34,081 nt of DNA from Glandiceps talaboti (GCF_964340395.1 NC_135556.1:20719642-20753722), one strand, 5' to 3'. Counted from the stretch's first letter, positions 16,337 to 28,054 are shown. Notes: generated from the letters alone by a model not told the origin. Numbers and translations are program-made.

Positions 16337-18054
16337 GTGCATTTGAGAGCATGAGGGGTGAACGCTTTAATAAATCTGGAAGACAGACAGTCAGACAGAG
16401 CTGGTCAAGTGTAAAATGAACAGACTAACTGTACTAGAGTGGAGAGTAACATGATGTCCCTTTATTTGTGATTTATAGGGAGTGGTATGAGAGAGGTCAT
16501 AGTATGACACTCCCACTGTGACAAATTGTGTACTACATGATGTAAATATGTCTGCAGCTTAACTTCCAGGGAAACACAACATTCCATACACTAAAATTAG
16601 GTCACACCAAATTTGGTATAGCCTAGATTGCTTGCAGCTATTCATAACAAGTAAACCTAGACAAACTACTGTGAATGGGGGGTTATGTCTTGAACACGTC
16701 TGCATGACTTGAATATTGAATAATCTAAGGTATACCTGTCCTGGTACCTCCTTCAAAGCATATACAGCCCAACACCTTATCTATAAACCTACCCAGGGCC
16801 TCTTAAAAGTTTTCTTAGGGTGAAAGAGGTGAGAGAGAGGTCAAAGGGCAGCGGTTACATGCGTGCATTAACTTTTACATACAGTTCAGCTCTGTTCCCA
16901 CAAGTGTCCAGTTATCTTTGAAACCAACATTATTAACCTAGTTTTACTCTCACCATGTCTTTACTGGTACAGACATGGTCTCCAGGGTCATTTCTCAGTC
17001 AAACATACTAAATGGAAGAAATACTGTAAACAAATCACTCCATCTTCAGTTTTGGTATGTCTAAGTAGAGCTATTATCATTCATACTCCTGCTATCCTAT
17101 GCTGTTAGAGCATAAACCAATTGTGTTGCTTGTATGTAAATCTATTGTTATGTTACTTGTGATACGTCTTTACTGTAATTACTGGCTCTTGCACTTTAAA
17201 GGGCTAAAGCTGGCTTTAAATAGGGGTTGGATTAAGATGACGACATCATGCTAGATGAACGTGACTGCATGACACACACTCGTAGAGTGCCTATGAAACA
17301 GCCATTTAAGAGTATATTTACAGATTTGATATCTCCTAATGTTTGACTAACTATATATATACAGGAAAGAAATCTGTTGCTGTATTTTTGAAAATAGTTG
17401 CATTTTGGTGACTGTATTCGTGAAAACGGCTTGATACACATTGTGAAGTGTCAAGGCAGTCTACCTAAACAGCTGTCAGGCACACACAAATGCAGTACCC
17501 ACATGATGTTTGTTCTGTACATAATCGTCACTTTACTTGTGTTTGCTTTATATCTGCATTCAACAATCCTACCTGCCTGCCAACTGAAGTGTCCCTGTCA
17601 TTTCAAAAACTATCACTGTGATAATGTGCCATGCCACTACACTCATTTACTAAACTCAAAATATATTGCATTGAAATGAAGTGGAAACAAAAAAAAAAGA
17701 TTGTTAAACGTAATGAATGCATGTCAGACACTCAGGGATTATGCAATAGCCACCTATAAGAAATATGTGAATCGACTCTTTAATTCTAGCCTATGCACAC
17801 CTTCACGATTAGAAAATGTTTACTAGACAGGACTACCTACTAATGTGATGACTTGTAACTGAAATATAACCCTAGTTTTAAAGTCAACACCCCACATCCA
17901 CAGTCATTTATCAACTCTCTCCAACCTTAGCAGCCCAGAAGACTAAAGTGAAAGTAAATGTAATACTGTGTGTGTATATCATTAGTGTAGCTACTGTAGG
18001 GTTTTTTGAACTTGACTGAAATATATTATATGTAGTTGGTGTATACATGCACAA
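16336..18054. other. Gene-free stretch
   Basis: No gene recognised. A 93-codon plus-strand frame at 17398-17679 would encode a hydrophobic helix (MMFVLYIIVTLLVFALYL) followed by a Cys-rich tail, but it has no promoter, splice or homology support. Confidence 0.45.
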
Positions 18055-18963
18055 TGTTTGTGATTGGTTTGATGGTTACTGTACACCTGCCATTTAAACT
18101 AGATTGAAATATCAGTGTTTGTGAATTTGGTTTGATGGTTAAGCCCGAGCAAAGTGCTGAGCAAAAAGTCATTCGTGCCATTTTGCTCAGCAGATAGCTC
18201 ATGTGTGCACGTAAATTTTCATGAGATTTCGAACGTTCGGGGCTGTGACCCAAATATCTAGCGTGTTTGATAATTTTTGCCTCGAATGACTTTTTGCTCG
18301 TGTGTGCGGCAAACCGTGAGCAAAATGCTCACAACTTCTCTCTTGAGCGCATGCGTGACAATGACGTAAACAGTAAACAGTAACAATGGCGGGTCCTATG
18401 TCGTCCATCGCATGAAAATGGTGATCTTGTTGTTACAATGACCATTCACGCTAAGATTGTCTAAAATCATTGAAATACAGACGATAAATTACTCACCTTT
18501 ACTGAAATTTAGACACCAGTATTTCACACGACAACAGTGACAGCAGACATCTTTACTGTTTACAATTTACTGTTTACGTCATTGTCACGCATTAGCTCAA
18601 GAGAGAAGTTGTGAGCATTTTGCTCACAGTTTGCCGCACACACGAGCAAAAAGTCATTCGAAGCAAAATTATCAAACACGCTAGATATTTGGCTCACAGC
18701 CCTGAACGTTCGAAATCTCATGAAAATTTACGCGCACACATGAATTATCTGCTGAGCAAAATGGCACGAATGACTTTTTGCTCAGCACTTTGCTTGTGTG
18801 TGCACCAGGCTTTAGAGTACACCTTTCATTTACCCTGGATTGAAATATGTGTTTGTTATTGGTTTGATGGTTAGAGTACACCTGCTCAAATGATTGAAAT
18901 CAATGTTTGTGATTGGTTCATGTGGTCAGAGTACGCCTGTTGTGCACATTTGATTGAAATCAG
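18055..18963. repeat. Minisatellite of ~54-61-bp units, four copies, interrupted by a transposon
   Basis: Units start with TGTTTGTGATTGGTTTGATG at 18055, 18116, 18850 and 18904 and continue GGTTAGAGTACACCTG...GATTGAAATCA. Unit 2 is split at GATGG-TTA by the element at 18142-18811. The uninterrupted unit 3 (GATGGTTAGAGTACACC) shows the pre-insertion sequence. Confidence 0.85.
18142..18811. mobile_element. Fold-back DNA transposon (non-autonomous), TTA target duplication
   Basis: Two arms, 18142-18377 and 18566-18811, are inverted copies that by eye differ at only a few positions over about 235 bp. The left tip lacks about 13 bases present at the right tip (GGTGCACACACAAG region). Termini read AGCC...GGCT. 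The flanks are TTA at 18139-18141 and TTA at 18812-18814; removing the element and one TTA restores the neighbouring repeat unit exactly. A 3-bp TTA/TAA duplication is typical of PIF/Harbinger elements. The 188-bp centre has no transposase. Inside each arm are further inverted copies of GAGCAAAAAGTCATTCG (18159-18175 and, inverted, 18283-18299) and several GAGCAAA motifs. Confidence 0.92.
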
Positions 18964-19242
18964 AGTTTATACCATTTGGAATGTGATGATGGTATGCAAG
19001 TGTAAATATTTTGTTTCATAGCTTACTATATTTTGTATGAAATCAGTGATGCGGGGAAGCATTACCTAAACAATATGTCAACAACAATGAAAAGTGTCAC
19101 TAACACTGCACTTGTATATATATAAGTATATGGACTGGACTTAAGTTAACAAGTCTTTGCTGTAAACTTATGACAGTTTCAAACAACAAGGCCAAGGTCA
19201 AGTGTATGTTTGTTTGTTATAACTGGGAAGTTAATAGCACCC
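18964..19242. other. Gene-free stretch
   Basis: AT-rich, no feature recognised. Confidence 0.4.
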
Positions 19243-19405
19243 CAGTTCAGATTAGGATGGAAATGTCCACGTGAAACACATTTATCTACGAGTCCAATAA
19301 AAAAAGTTGGTTTAGAACAAAAGAATGATCTGACATAATCCTTATGGTTTCACTGATAAGATAATATGAAATACAAGAATCTGGGATTGAATCTCTGGCC
19401 TTTAA
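19243..19405 (+). mobile_element. SINE-like element, copy 1
   Basis: Starts CAGTTCAGATTAGGAT and contains GTTGGTTTAGAACAAAAGAATGATC, split here as GTTGGTTTAGAACAAA and AGAATGATC. It continues CCTTATGGTTTCACTGATAAGATAA (A-box-like) and ends CTGGGATTGAATCTCTGGCCTTTAA (B-box-like). Four relatives are at 22.3, 24.2, 26.4 and 30.4 kb. No target duplication was identified. Confidence 0.7.
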
Positions 19406-20389
19406 CATTGAATAAAGTGTTAAAACTATGTATAACCATAGGCATCTACTGTCTATGGTATAACTTTACACTGAGGAAGAATACAAATACGCAGGACATA
19501 GTTGCAACATGATGTTCACAACACATTGTAATGTAGATTTAATTTTCAATTCATTTCTCAGATTCATAGCTTTGTGGATGTATTTGGTGACATTTCATTA
19601 AATAATCATGAAATCTGACCAGACCATATAAATATTTAATGTCAAAAGAGCTATATAAATGTTATAATCACACAAAACAGCATGAAACTAGTATTTTAAA
19701 CAACTAATAAATTCCTTGATTCTTTTTAAAGTTACACTTGTTAGATTTTCCTGAATATTATGTACTGAAACTTTGCAGGGATACTGATAAAATCCCTTTT
19801 ACTGAAGTTGGCACAAATGATTGTGTGTTGATATCATACTCAAATATTATCACACTGTACCAGAGCTCCAGTTATGTGAACAAGTTTTTGTTAGTTTCAG
19901 AACAATTATTCAATGATTATAATACCATTACTATCTGGTTTCTTATCGTTTGTCACTAGTTTCACAAAAGTTTCATGACTTTTATTACATGAATGTTGAG
20001 AAGGTTATAGCATACTACTCTCTGTGTTAAAGTTCAAATAGCAGATTTCTCTGACAGATACCGTGAGGCTGTTGTAGGAATTTAAGGTGTAGTCATGTTA
20101 ATATTGGAAGTAAAGTGGTATCATGTTAAGTTAACTGAAAGTAGATGGCATGAATCGACTGAATGCACTGTTTTGTCTCGTATTTATGCATAGTTTGATT
20201 AAGACTGTCAGTCAGTAATACTTCTTGTGATGAAGCAATATCAAATTAATATGTAGAAATAGTGTTTTCTCATATTTGTGCAAAGTTTGATTCAAATGGG
20301 TTTAATGCTATCAATAAGCCAAATTCTTGAGGCGACGTCATTACAATGGAATACGATGGGATCAATTCTTGAAATTGTCATTTTTTTAC
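19406..20389. other. Gene-free stretch
   Basis: No exon recognised; open frames are short and without family resemblance. Confidence 0.45.
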
Positions 20390-20442
20390 ATGCACACACA
20401 CACACACAGACATATATATAAACACACACACACACGCATGCA
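20390..20442. repeat. (CA)n microsatellite, interrupted
   Basis: Two CA runs separated by GACATATATATAAA. Purely low complexity. Confidence 0.9.
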
Positions 20443-20812
20443 TTCTTTTGAGTTCGTATGTTTGTATGTATGTGAACAAGCAGTACAATGTAAAATCATG
20501 TTCTGTTAAAGTTTGGGAACCCCGGTAACAGAAAGGGAAAGCTGGTAAGACTGAGAGCGTTTCCAATACATCATACCTTAATTTGGGTCAACAACACATA
20601 TCCGTGTCAGAAAATTATCACAGGGCAGTGATTTTCACTAATTAATGGAATTCCAGCATTTACTAATTTGTATTCCCATGTGACTATTACACAAACTAAG
20701 TTACAATTGGCCAGTCAGATCAGATACATAATTTATGGCCAATAATATTGAAACACTTCATTGCTAACTGCTACACTGTCACATCTAATGACAATATGAG
20801 TATATTCATATA

Positions 20813-20925
20813 ATACATGGATGTTTTTAAATCAAATTTGAATTTATAAACATAATGTATGTATTAATAATGATACATGGATATTTTTTAATCAAATTTA
20901 GATCTAGAAACATAATTGATTGACA
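20813..20925. repeat. Tandem duplication, ~60-bp unit, two copies
   Basis: ATACATGGATRTTTTTWAATCAAATTT followed by AAACATAAT occurs at 20813 and again at 20873 (unit quoted in two parts: ATACATGGATRTTTTT and AATCAAATTT). Moderately diverged. Confidence 0.7.
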
Positions 20926-21234
20926 GTTCAGCCTAGGAGCATGTTAAATAAATATTAATATTGTATTAAAAATATTGATTTAGTAAATCACTCTATTTCA
21001 TTTGTGTTGCAAAATAGACCTTTTTAAAGTGTAGTGCTTTGACCATATGATTGCCTACAATTACATCAACATACAAAAATGAAGCAGTGTTGCACAGAAA
21101 TGTTGACATGTTCTAACTCACACCAAAAACAACACTGTAATTTTATAACTGTAAAATCAATATAATTTACTCTTCTGTGATTGAAATATCTAGTTATTAT
21201 GGTCAAAGTGGGAAAAAATATATAGAGTTCATTT

Positions 21235-21430
21235 GATATCTCAACGTTAATACTCCCCTTGTTGCTTATAAACTATTTTTAAATAACATTTTTATCGTGA
21301 AATTTTAGCACTTACATTAAAAAACGAAAAATATGTCTTGCATTTATATCTCAACATCGTTTATTTTTCACTTGGTACTTATAAATCATCTTTAGCAACA
21401 CTTTTTACAGACCAACTTTGTCATTTATAA
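21235..21430. repeat. Diverged tandem duplication, ~110-bp unit
   Basis: ATATCTCAACGTT...TTGCTTATAAACTATTTTTA...AACATTTTTATCG at 21235 resembles ATATCTCAACATC...GGTACTTATAAATCATCTTTA...AACACTTTTTACAG at 21346. Weak but colinear. Confidence 0.4.
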
Positions 21431-22245
21431 TCCCTGCTGCTGACTAAATTATAAATTGTCAAGCAGATTATAAATATGAAATTTTCAATAACAAAAATAC
21501 TGTGTTATATGGATGTTGATATAACTTCTGCATTCACTATAAATATGGCTTGGATTTTTGAAAGGTGGTAGGGGGGTGGGGACAGGATTAATTAGCATGT
21601 ACAAAACTATTAAAACAACATTTTGAGTTCTCCAAAGAGAATTGGTACAATAATTACATTACTTCTAACATAACACAGCCTGGGTCCATATGCTAAGGTT
21701 GTTCTATCCCATAATACAGGAAAGTTTGGCCATCAAGCTATAACACAGGTTTCATTGTAATTCTTGAAAGGTTAAAAGTTCATCAATACAGTCACTTGTC
21801 ACACAATCAGGAAAGACTGATTGCTTGAGTGATAGCAGAAGACACTGATAATTGACTGTCTGAAGGACATACACATCACTCACTATACTTCACTCACAAA
21901 GGTCTGCCATATGACATGTCTCGATCTCAAGTATGGTTGTTATTATTAAACTACACCGTATTTCAATTATGTGCTGACTAAGAGGAAGACTATGAATCTA
22001 AACCAGACAATATGTGAACATCAATGTGAGTTTATCTATGGTTGAAAAACACACTGGTACATCTTTATAGCCAGTATACACTACATGTGTGTATGGATGT
22101 TGATCCTTGTTTATTTACAGTACCAGGAGTAGGACTCTCAAATCAGAACAAAATCGGGGAAACAAACTACAACAAAGCAGTATTGTTGGAAAAAAAGAAT
22201 AAACTAGAAGGTAGATGACTCTTTGTGTAACATTATAATCCACCA
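21431..22245. other. Gene-free stretch
   Basis: AT-rich, no feature recognised. Confidence 0.4.
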
Positions 22246-22325
22246 TGTGAGAACCTGGAATTGAAACCCACGCGTCTTCTTTATTTAATAAATAAAGAAG
22301 ACGGCTTCAATTCCAGGTTCTCACA
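22246..22325. repeat. Near-perfect hairpin at the end of a SINE-like copy
   Basis: Left arm 22246-22287 (TGTGAGAACCTGGAATTGAA...) and right arm 22289-22325 (...TTCAATTCCAGGTTCTCACA) pair almost completely around a single base at 22288. A 5-nt bulge (in ACCCACGCG versus GCCG) is the main interruption. The outer part of each arm is the 3' end of the SINE-like element; the inner part (GTCTTCTTTATTTA) is not found in the other copies. Confidence 0.9.
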
Positions 22326-22446
22326 TTAGCATTATCTTATCAGTGGAACCATGAGGATTTCATAGGATTATTCTTTTGTTCTGGACCAACTCTTTCTAAT
22401 TAAGCTCTACCAGACAACTGTTTTTAACACCTAAATTTGAATCCTT
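22303..22446 (-). mobile_element. SINE-like element, copy 2 (minus orientation)
   Basis: In minus-strand orientation it reads AAATTTAGGTGTTAAAAACAG, TTGTCTGGTAGAGC, GTTGGTCCAGAACAAAAGAA, ATGGTTCCACTGATAAGATAA, then GAGAACCTGGAATTGAAGCC. The start of the unit (CAGTTCAGATT) is missing. Its B-box end is duplicated in inverted form by the hairpin. Confidence 0.7.
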
Positions 22447-22544
22447 TAAATGCAAGACATAATTAAATCAGTTACATCATTAAAGGTATATGCATGCATG
22501 CATGTGTTTACAAATGTTTATATGCCATGGTGAAAATGAAGGGG

Positions 22545-22556
22545 AGGGGGGGGGGC
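22545..22556. repeat. Poly(G) tract
   Basis: GGGGAGGGGGGGGGG, low complexity. Confidence 0.9.
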
Positions 22557-23213
22557 AGAGCTGATATGTTGTAAAATCTAACATTAATTTAATTTCTAAT
22601 CTTTTCCACTATGATTTTGATGGGATCAAGTAATGGCAAAATCCAGGAGCCATTAAACTTGGGTGAATATGACCTACATTGAGATTGCACCTACTTTCTA
22701 CACATTCTTCAGAATACATCTTATACAAGTATATTATATATATCATACGATGGCCTGAAGCAATGCAAAATCATAATGGACAGATTTGAGAGTAACATTG
22801 AGTGATACTTTAATAGAAAAAGATGATTACATGTATTGTACAACATAGCACATTCCTTCACAATAATTAATGTCATTGTATAGGACTGCCATTAATGTGC
22901 ACAGCCTGAGTCTTGATTTGAATCACAATGCACTGTTTGCTCTCTAGCTGAAATGTTTTATAAACAGACCTGCATGACAACAAATATATTACTACAGTAA
23001 CTGTGCTTGATGCAAAGATTGACATTGACATATTATTGTGATATTAAAGAGATAGACTAACTAGACTCTTTAAGATAAATGTTGCACCCTGTCCAGTTAT
23101 TAATTACTTGATACATGCCATGAGTTTCTTACATGTAATGATGTATCACTTCATGCTTGGAACATGCACACTTATACAGACAAGACAGACAGACAGACTT
23201 ATACGTATGCAAA

Positions 23214-23249
23214 TGCATACATACATACATACATACATACATACATACA

Positions 23250-23283
<34 letters not shown>

Positions 23284-23600
23284 CATACATACATACATAA
23301 CATACATACATACACACATACATACATACATACATACATACATACATACATACATACATACATACATACATGTAAATAAATACATACATACATACATACA
23401 TACATACATAAATACATACATACATACATAACATACATACATACACACATACATACATACATACATACACACACACACATATACATACATACATACATAC
23501 ATACATACATACATACATACATACATACATACATACATACATACAGACATACATACATACATACATACATACATACATACATACATACATACAGACATGT
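23214..23600. repeat. Long (CATA)n microsatellite array
   Basis: About 390 bp of CATA/TACA units with scattered variants: CATATATACATA near 23277, TGTAAATAAATA near 23371, CATAACATACATACATACACA-type blocks near 23298 and 23428 (a duplicated block), and CAGACATA near 23543 and 23592. Frames of MYVCMYVC or HTYIHTYI across it are artefacts. Confidence 0.98.
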
Positions 23601-24159
23601 AAATACACACGATTTTAAAAGAATTAGTTACATCACACGCAACACGTACAGTACCAATTTTCTTACCTTCAGCATGACATTGAAATGTTAAATGTAAAAA
23701 AATAATAGGTTTCTAATTATTGGGATGAGGATGATAGTAAACTCACTGCATGTGCACAGCTGCTTCAATTTCTATACATACATGTACCTGTGTTTGTATA
23801 ACACATGTACTGATATATCAAACATAAATAGCTAAGCAGTCTATTTGCAAAATAACATATGGTTCAAATGACATGTATTCACAGCTAGGGTTACTACACA
23901 TGTATTTTATTTCTACAGACTACAGTCTACATCATGTATAAATTATAACTGCATATTAGTATTGTCATGGTGTTTTGGGTCTGTGTAGTGATAGTAATAC
24001 TAATCTTGTAGTAACAGTAATGTAATATATACTAGCTTTTGAACCATGCCCTATTTCAAGACACAGTATGACATGATGATCAATGTAATTAATACACAAA
24101 TAGAAAGTTACAATCTTTATAGATGTAATAAAGCAAGGTCAGATCAGGTTATTGCTACC
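23601..24159. other. Gene-free stretch
   Basis: No exon recognised. A minus-strand donor-like GAAG|GTAAGA near 23666-23670 has no coding sequence before it. Confidence 0.4.
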
Positions 24160-24376
24160 TTAAAGGCCAGGGTTTCAATCCCAGGTTCACACATTAGTGT
24201 AATCTTATCGGTGTAACCATAATGATTAAAATCAATTACTCTTAGAAATTTTCATTTCATCATTCATTTATTCTTGGAGGGTTATTATTTTGTTATGGAC
24301 CTTTTTTTCTATAGGCCTGTCAGACAAGTTCATCTTTTTCACACCTACCGGTAAATTTTACATTTTAATCCTAAGG
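24160..24376 (-). mobile_element. SINE-like element, copy 3 (minus orientation)
   Basis: Minus-strand reading ends ATGGTTACACCGATAAGATTA, then GTGAACCTGGGATTGAAACC and CTGGCCTTTAA. The region before it carries GGATTAAAATGTAAAATTTA and GGTGTGAAAAAGATGAACTT-like sequence and about 40 bp of extra sequence relative to the other copies. Confidence 0.65.
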
Positions 24377-24448
24377 GCCTGTAGCAATTTTCACCTGATT
24401 GCAGAGGGAGAGCATTTATTTGATACTCAAGCAGACAGCTTTAGTTTG

Positions 24449-24508
24449 GTAAAAAAAATTAAAAAAAAAAAATTAAAAATATAAAAAAATTAAAAAAATG
24501 GAAAAACA
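24449..24508. repeat. A-rich tract
   Basis: Runs of A broken by TT (AAAAAAATTAAAAAAAA pattern). Low complexity. Confidence 0.9.
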
Positions 24509-26404
24509 AGTCTCCAGGCTTAATTTGGTGAATAAAAAACACTTCAGATATAATACTTGAAAACACATTACATAAACATGTTAGATAGATTTAGTCTTGT
24601 AACACACATTCCAGGCATTGTATGTTAAATAATTTGTCAGTCATTGCATTACTGTACATTAATTATACCACTGTTCTATATTAGCTGCATCAACTTAGAT
24701 ATGTTTATTGTTATGTTACCTTTTAATCACCATAATCTATTCTTTGCTTACAATGCAAAGCTCGACTAAAAAGACTAATCAAATAACCAATCACTCTGTA
24801 TTATTATTGAATACATCACCTGATCCTTACAACTGAAAAGTGAAAACAGATTTGACCCTGTTTTAATGTTCTCAATACACATTGCAATGAGTACAGATGT
24901 CACAGAGTTCAGACATAATGGTTACATGGTCTAGTCGAGGTACAGTTTTTGTAATGTATCGGTGTATTGGTATTTTCAGTGACCCTTCTTTGAACTGTGA
25001 CATTTGCAAACTCATACTAGCCTGCATGTCTGGCATAATGCCTATAGGTTTGAAAGTCATACAGACACATCAACATGGCATAGTTGCACGTAACGTATTT
25101 CAGCTAATGAAATATACAGATCATCTCATCCTATCCCAACACTAGTTATTTACAGAATCTGAGGTACGGTATAGTTTCCAGTATACACCTTGCCTGACTC
25201 TTGTTGGCAATAAAGTGAATGGGTAATTACAATGTACATTCATTAAAAGCAAACAAAGAAATTCCACAAAATTAGTGGAGTGTGTTTATAATAGACACAA
25301 CTACATTATATGATATAAGATTTAATCCTGTATTTTTTAGTACATTTGCCAAGGTTGGGGAACCCCACATATGGGGAAAGGTATTGTTTCCCATAGAATC
25401 TAATACAAAATGGCATGGGGACACTGTCCTTGGTTTTACCTACTTTAACTCTCCAATTAGAGAACTCACTATACTTGGGACACATTAATTTTAGAAAACA
25501 AAGGGACTTGTTATTGAAGTATTTTCCAAAAAGGAAAAACAATTACGGGATGACAAATAATAAAATTAGTATTGAACACAAATACAATTTTAACTTTTAT
25601 TCAACAACTGAGCTTTTTTGTTTGTTTTTATATGTTTTACAAAGAGTCACTATGATATGTTTAATTGCTAAAAGAACAGGATACATCTGAAGGCTATACT
25701 ACCTTTTTTTTTCTCTTTTTTTTTTCTCAATACAAAAAAAGCCATACCTGGTGGCATTTTCAGAAAGCAATGCATTCACATTGTGTTGTATTTGCTTGGA
25801 CACTTGTTTATTTGTTTGCAGAGCTTACTGAGGGTCAACGACTTGTAAATTTTCTATGGTCATGTAATTTACCTGTGTGTTGAAGCAAGTGCCTAGAGAC
25901 TCAGAGAGACGAGTATTGTTATTACTGTTGACTATATACAGTCTAAGAATTCGTATTCACATTTTATGCAGTGATATGTATACCTTCATACCAGACATAA
26001 CAGTTTGCAAATATTTAATAATGTAATATATGGACTGATTTCTGTACTATGCTGTTAATTCAATTTCTGCAGTACAGAATTAGAGCAGCACCACTACGTT
26101 GGAGATTTAATTTAATTTTTTTTTTTTTTTTTTGCCAGTGCCATATTTTTGTTCATTTTTAGTTTTGGAATATGATTATAAACCAAAATATAAACCTTAA
26201 AAAGTAATTGTCATAAAATGATTACATAACAATGATTATGCTAATGTTGAGTGTAGATAGTAGGGTATCACAACTATTCAGAACAAGAGTAATGGGGTAA
26301 TTAAGAGGCAAGATTGAATGCATAGAATAGATCACCTGATTGTATCTCAATACATCTGTTCTATTACATGTAACTAGGCCTTTGTACACACTATACAGTG
26401 CTTT
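24509..26404. other. Gene-free stretch
   Basis: No exon recognised. It contains T-rich tracts at 25694-25730 and 26116-26133. Overlapping short frames at 25282-25690 on both strands show no recognisable product. Confidence 0.5.
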
Positions 26405-26565
26405 TCAATTTAAATTTAAACTTCAGGTATGAAAAACAGTTGTGTGACACAGCTATAGAAAAAAGTTTGTCCAGGACAAAAAAATGATTCGACATAAATT
26501 CCTTACAGCTCAACTGATAGGATGTCACTACTGCGAGATCCTGGGATTGAACCCCTGGCCTTTAA
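26405..26565 (+). mobile_element. SINE-like element, copy 4
   Basis: Contains GAAAAACAGTTGTGTGACA, GTTTGTCCAGGACAAAAAAA, TGATTCGACATAAATTCC, then CAGCTCAACTGATAGGATG (good A-box-like) and CTGGGATTGAACCCCTGGCC, TTTAA (B-box-like). This copy is the most tRNA-like of the five. Confidence 0.7.
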
Positions 26566-27460
26566 TTACTAGCATACAAAGTATTTATACCCTGGGATTT
26601 ATACATGTAAGAATGGTACTTTAGCCAAGAATTATTGGCTGTAAACACAGAAATATGTTGTTGACAAGTTGAGTAGTACACATTCCTGTAAACTAAGGGA
26701 CAATTGTTAGTTATCTCACAGGCTCCAAGAATAGAAATGCTTGCATAATTTACTAAGTCATTAATTAGTATACTAATTCTCCCTGTCCAAGGGTTTCATG
26801 AATACAATGTGGACATACTAAATGGAAATGAATTATGGATATCAATTATGGATCATTAAAATATTACTAAAAACGACATTATTATGTCAGTATTTTGAAT
26901 CAAACGTTAATTTACTCAGGTTACTATTTATTCCTTAATTTTCACTATTTTTAAACGATGTGTTTTTCTGCTGAAATAAATAAATATTTTATAGACTTCC
27001 ATGTTCTTCTATGTATACACTTTCAGGGACTTCTAGTTTTAATTCCATGCAATCTTTTGTTATGGTATTTGACCTTTTTTTTTTTGTATTTGACCTTTAT
27101 AACTGTTGCAGTAAGTGAGTTTTTGAACAACACTGAACTTTTTATTTGTGCAACTCTTTTTAACAGTTTTTAACTTTTTTATTTTTCAAAACAATTTTTT
27201 CTTTTATAGTATATGTAGTTATGTGATACGCATAGTTTTTTGTATTTTAAAATGGTGCTTAACTTAAGCCTTAAGGTAATTTTGCATTGTGAAGTGCCTC
27301 TCAACAATTGCTTTATTATTATGTACAATATCTTGATTACAGGGTGATTATATCCATGTAACTAAGGTATATCATCCACATGCAAATATACTTTGGTTTG
27401 CCTCTATCTCAGGTTGCCAATAGCACATTTTCCGTAGTAATATATGGACATTTAGTTTAG
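26566..27460. other. Gene-free stretch
   Basis: Very AT-rich; a T-tract interrupts a direct repeat of TATTTGACCTTT at about 27066-27098. No gene recognised. Confidence 0.45.
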
Positions 27461-27543
27461 TAATAAAAATATCTACTTAGAGTCAAACAATCTCTTGGAT
27501 CGAATCTAAATTTTGACTCTGTGAGTAGAAATTTTCATTATTA
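27461..27543. mobile_element. Tiny palindromic element, copy 1
   Basis: The left end TAATAAAAATATCTACT...GAGTCAAA is the inverted form of the right end TTTTGACTCTGTGAGTAG, AAATTTTCATTATTA. Total about 83 bp with a ~23-bp centre. Copy 2 is at 28714-28806. Confidence 0.6.
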
Positions 27544-28054
27544 AGTATGTAACCCAGATTCTCGCAAAATAAGTGTCTTTTCAATACTTCAAGAAAAACA
27601 CCACCCTGACTGAGTGAATGAGTTTTGATTTATTTTAGTTCATTTTGAGACAATCCCTACATATCACACAGTTCAACACCACATATTAAAAACATATATC
27701 TATGACAATGTCGTATGTTGTTTTGAACATCCTGTTTTTTGTTTGGCATATGTTAAATATGCAATCAGTATGCTTACACAACATTTCATAACTCAACATG
27801 GTTTTTTCCCCCACATAGCAAAGTTCAAAGGTTATCAAATAAAAGAGACAGCTACTGATTAAAAGGGAAGTTCAAACTAACTGCTATCAAAATGATCTAC
27901 ATTATCTATGTTTGCACTGTTTCAAAAGTATTTCATGTATTTGGCACTTCACAAACTTCTCCATTACAATGTAAATTTCCAGCAACATTTGAAAGTTATG
28001 AATGACAAGCAGTATTAAGAATTTATGAAAGATTTATGAACTTGCTAATCCTGT

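Noticed and set aside
16086-16352. Frames ending in poly-Val or poly-Asn
   Set aside because: The homopolymers come from the (GTT)n tract; the remaining residues resemble nothing.
16559-16800. Minus-strand open stretch with a CAG|GTATAC donor, considered as a DIS3 exon
   Set aside because: The translation (YALKEVPGQVYLRL or alternative frames) does not match any DIS3 region I know.
17398-17679. Plus-strand 93-codon frame with a hydrophobic helix and Cys-rich tail
   Set aside because: AT-rich random sequence often gives hydrophobic helices; no supporting signal or homology.
18480-18510. Perfect minus-strand splice donor AAAG|GTGAGT
   Set aside because: It lies in the centre of the fold-back element with no coding sequence before it.
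18026-18881. Four overlapping frames of 66-87 codons
   Set aside because: They lie in the fold-back transposon arms, and frames from the two arms mirror each other; no transposase motif is present.
23108-23610. Overlapping open frames of about 70-160 codons across the CATA array
   Set aside because: They are translations of a tetranucleotide repeat on both strands (MYVC or HTYI cycles), with no start context or homology.
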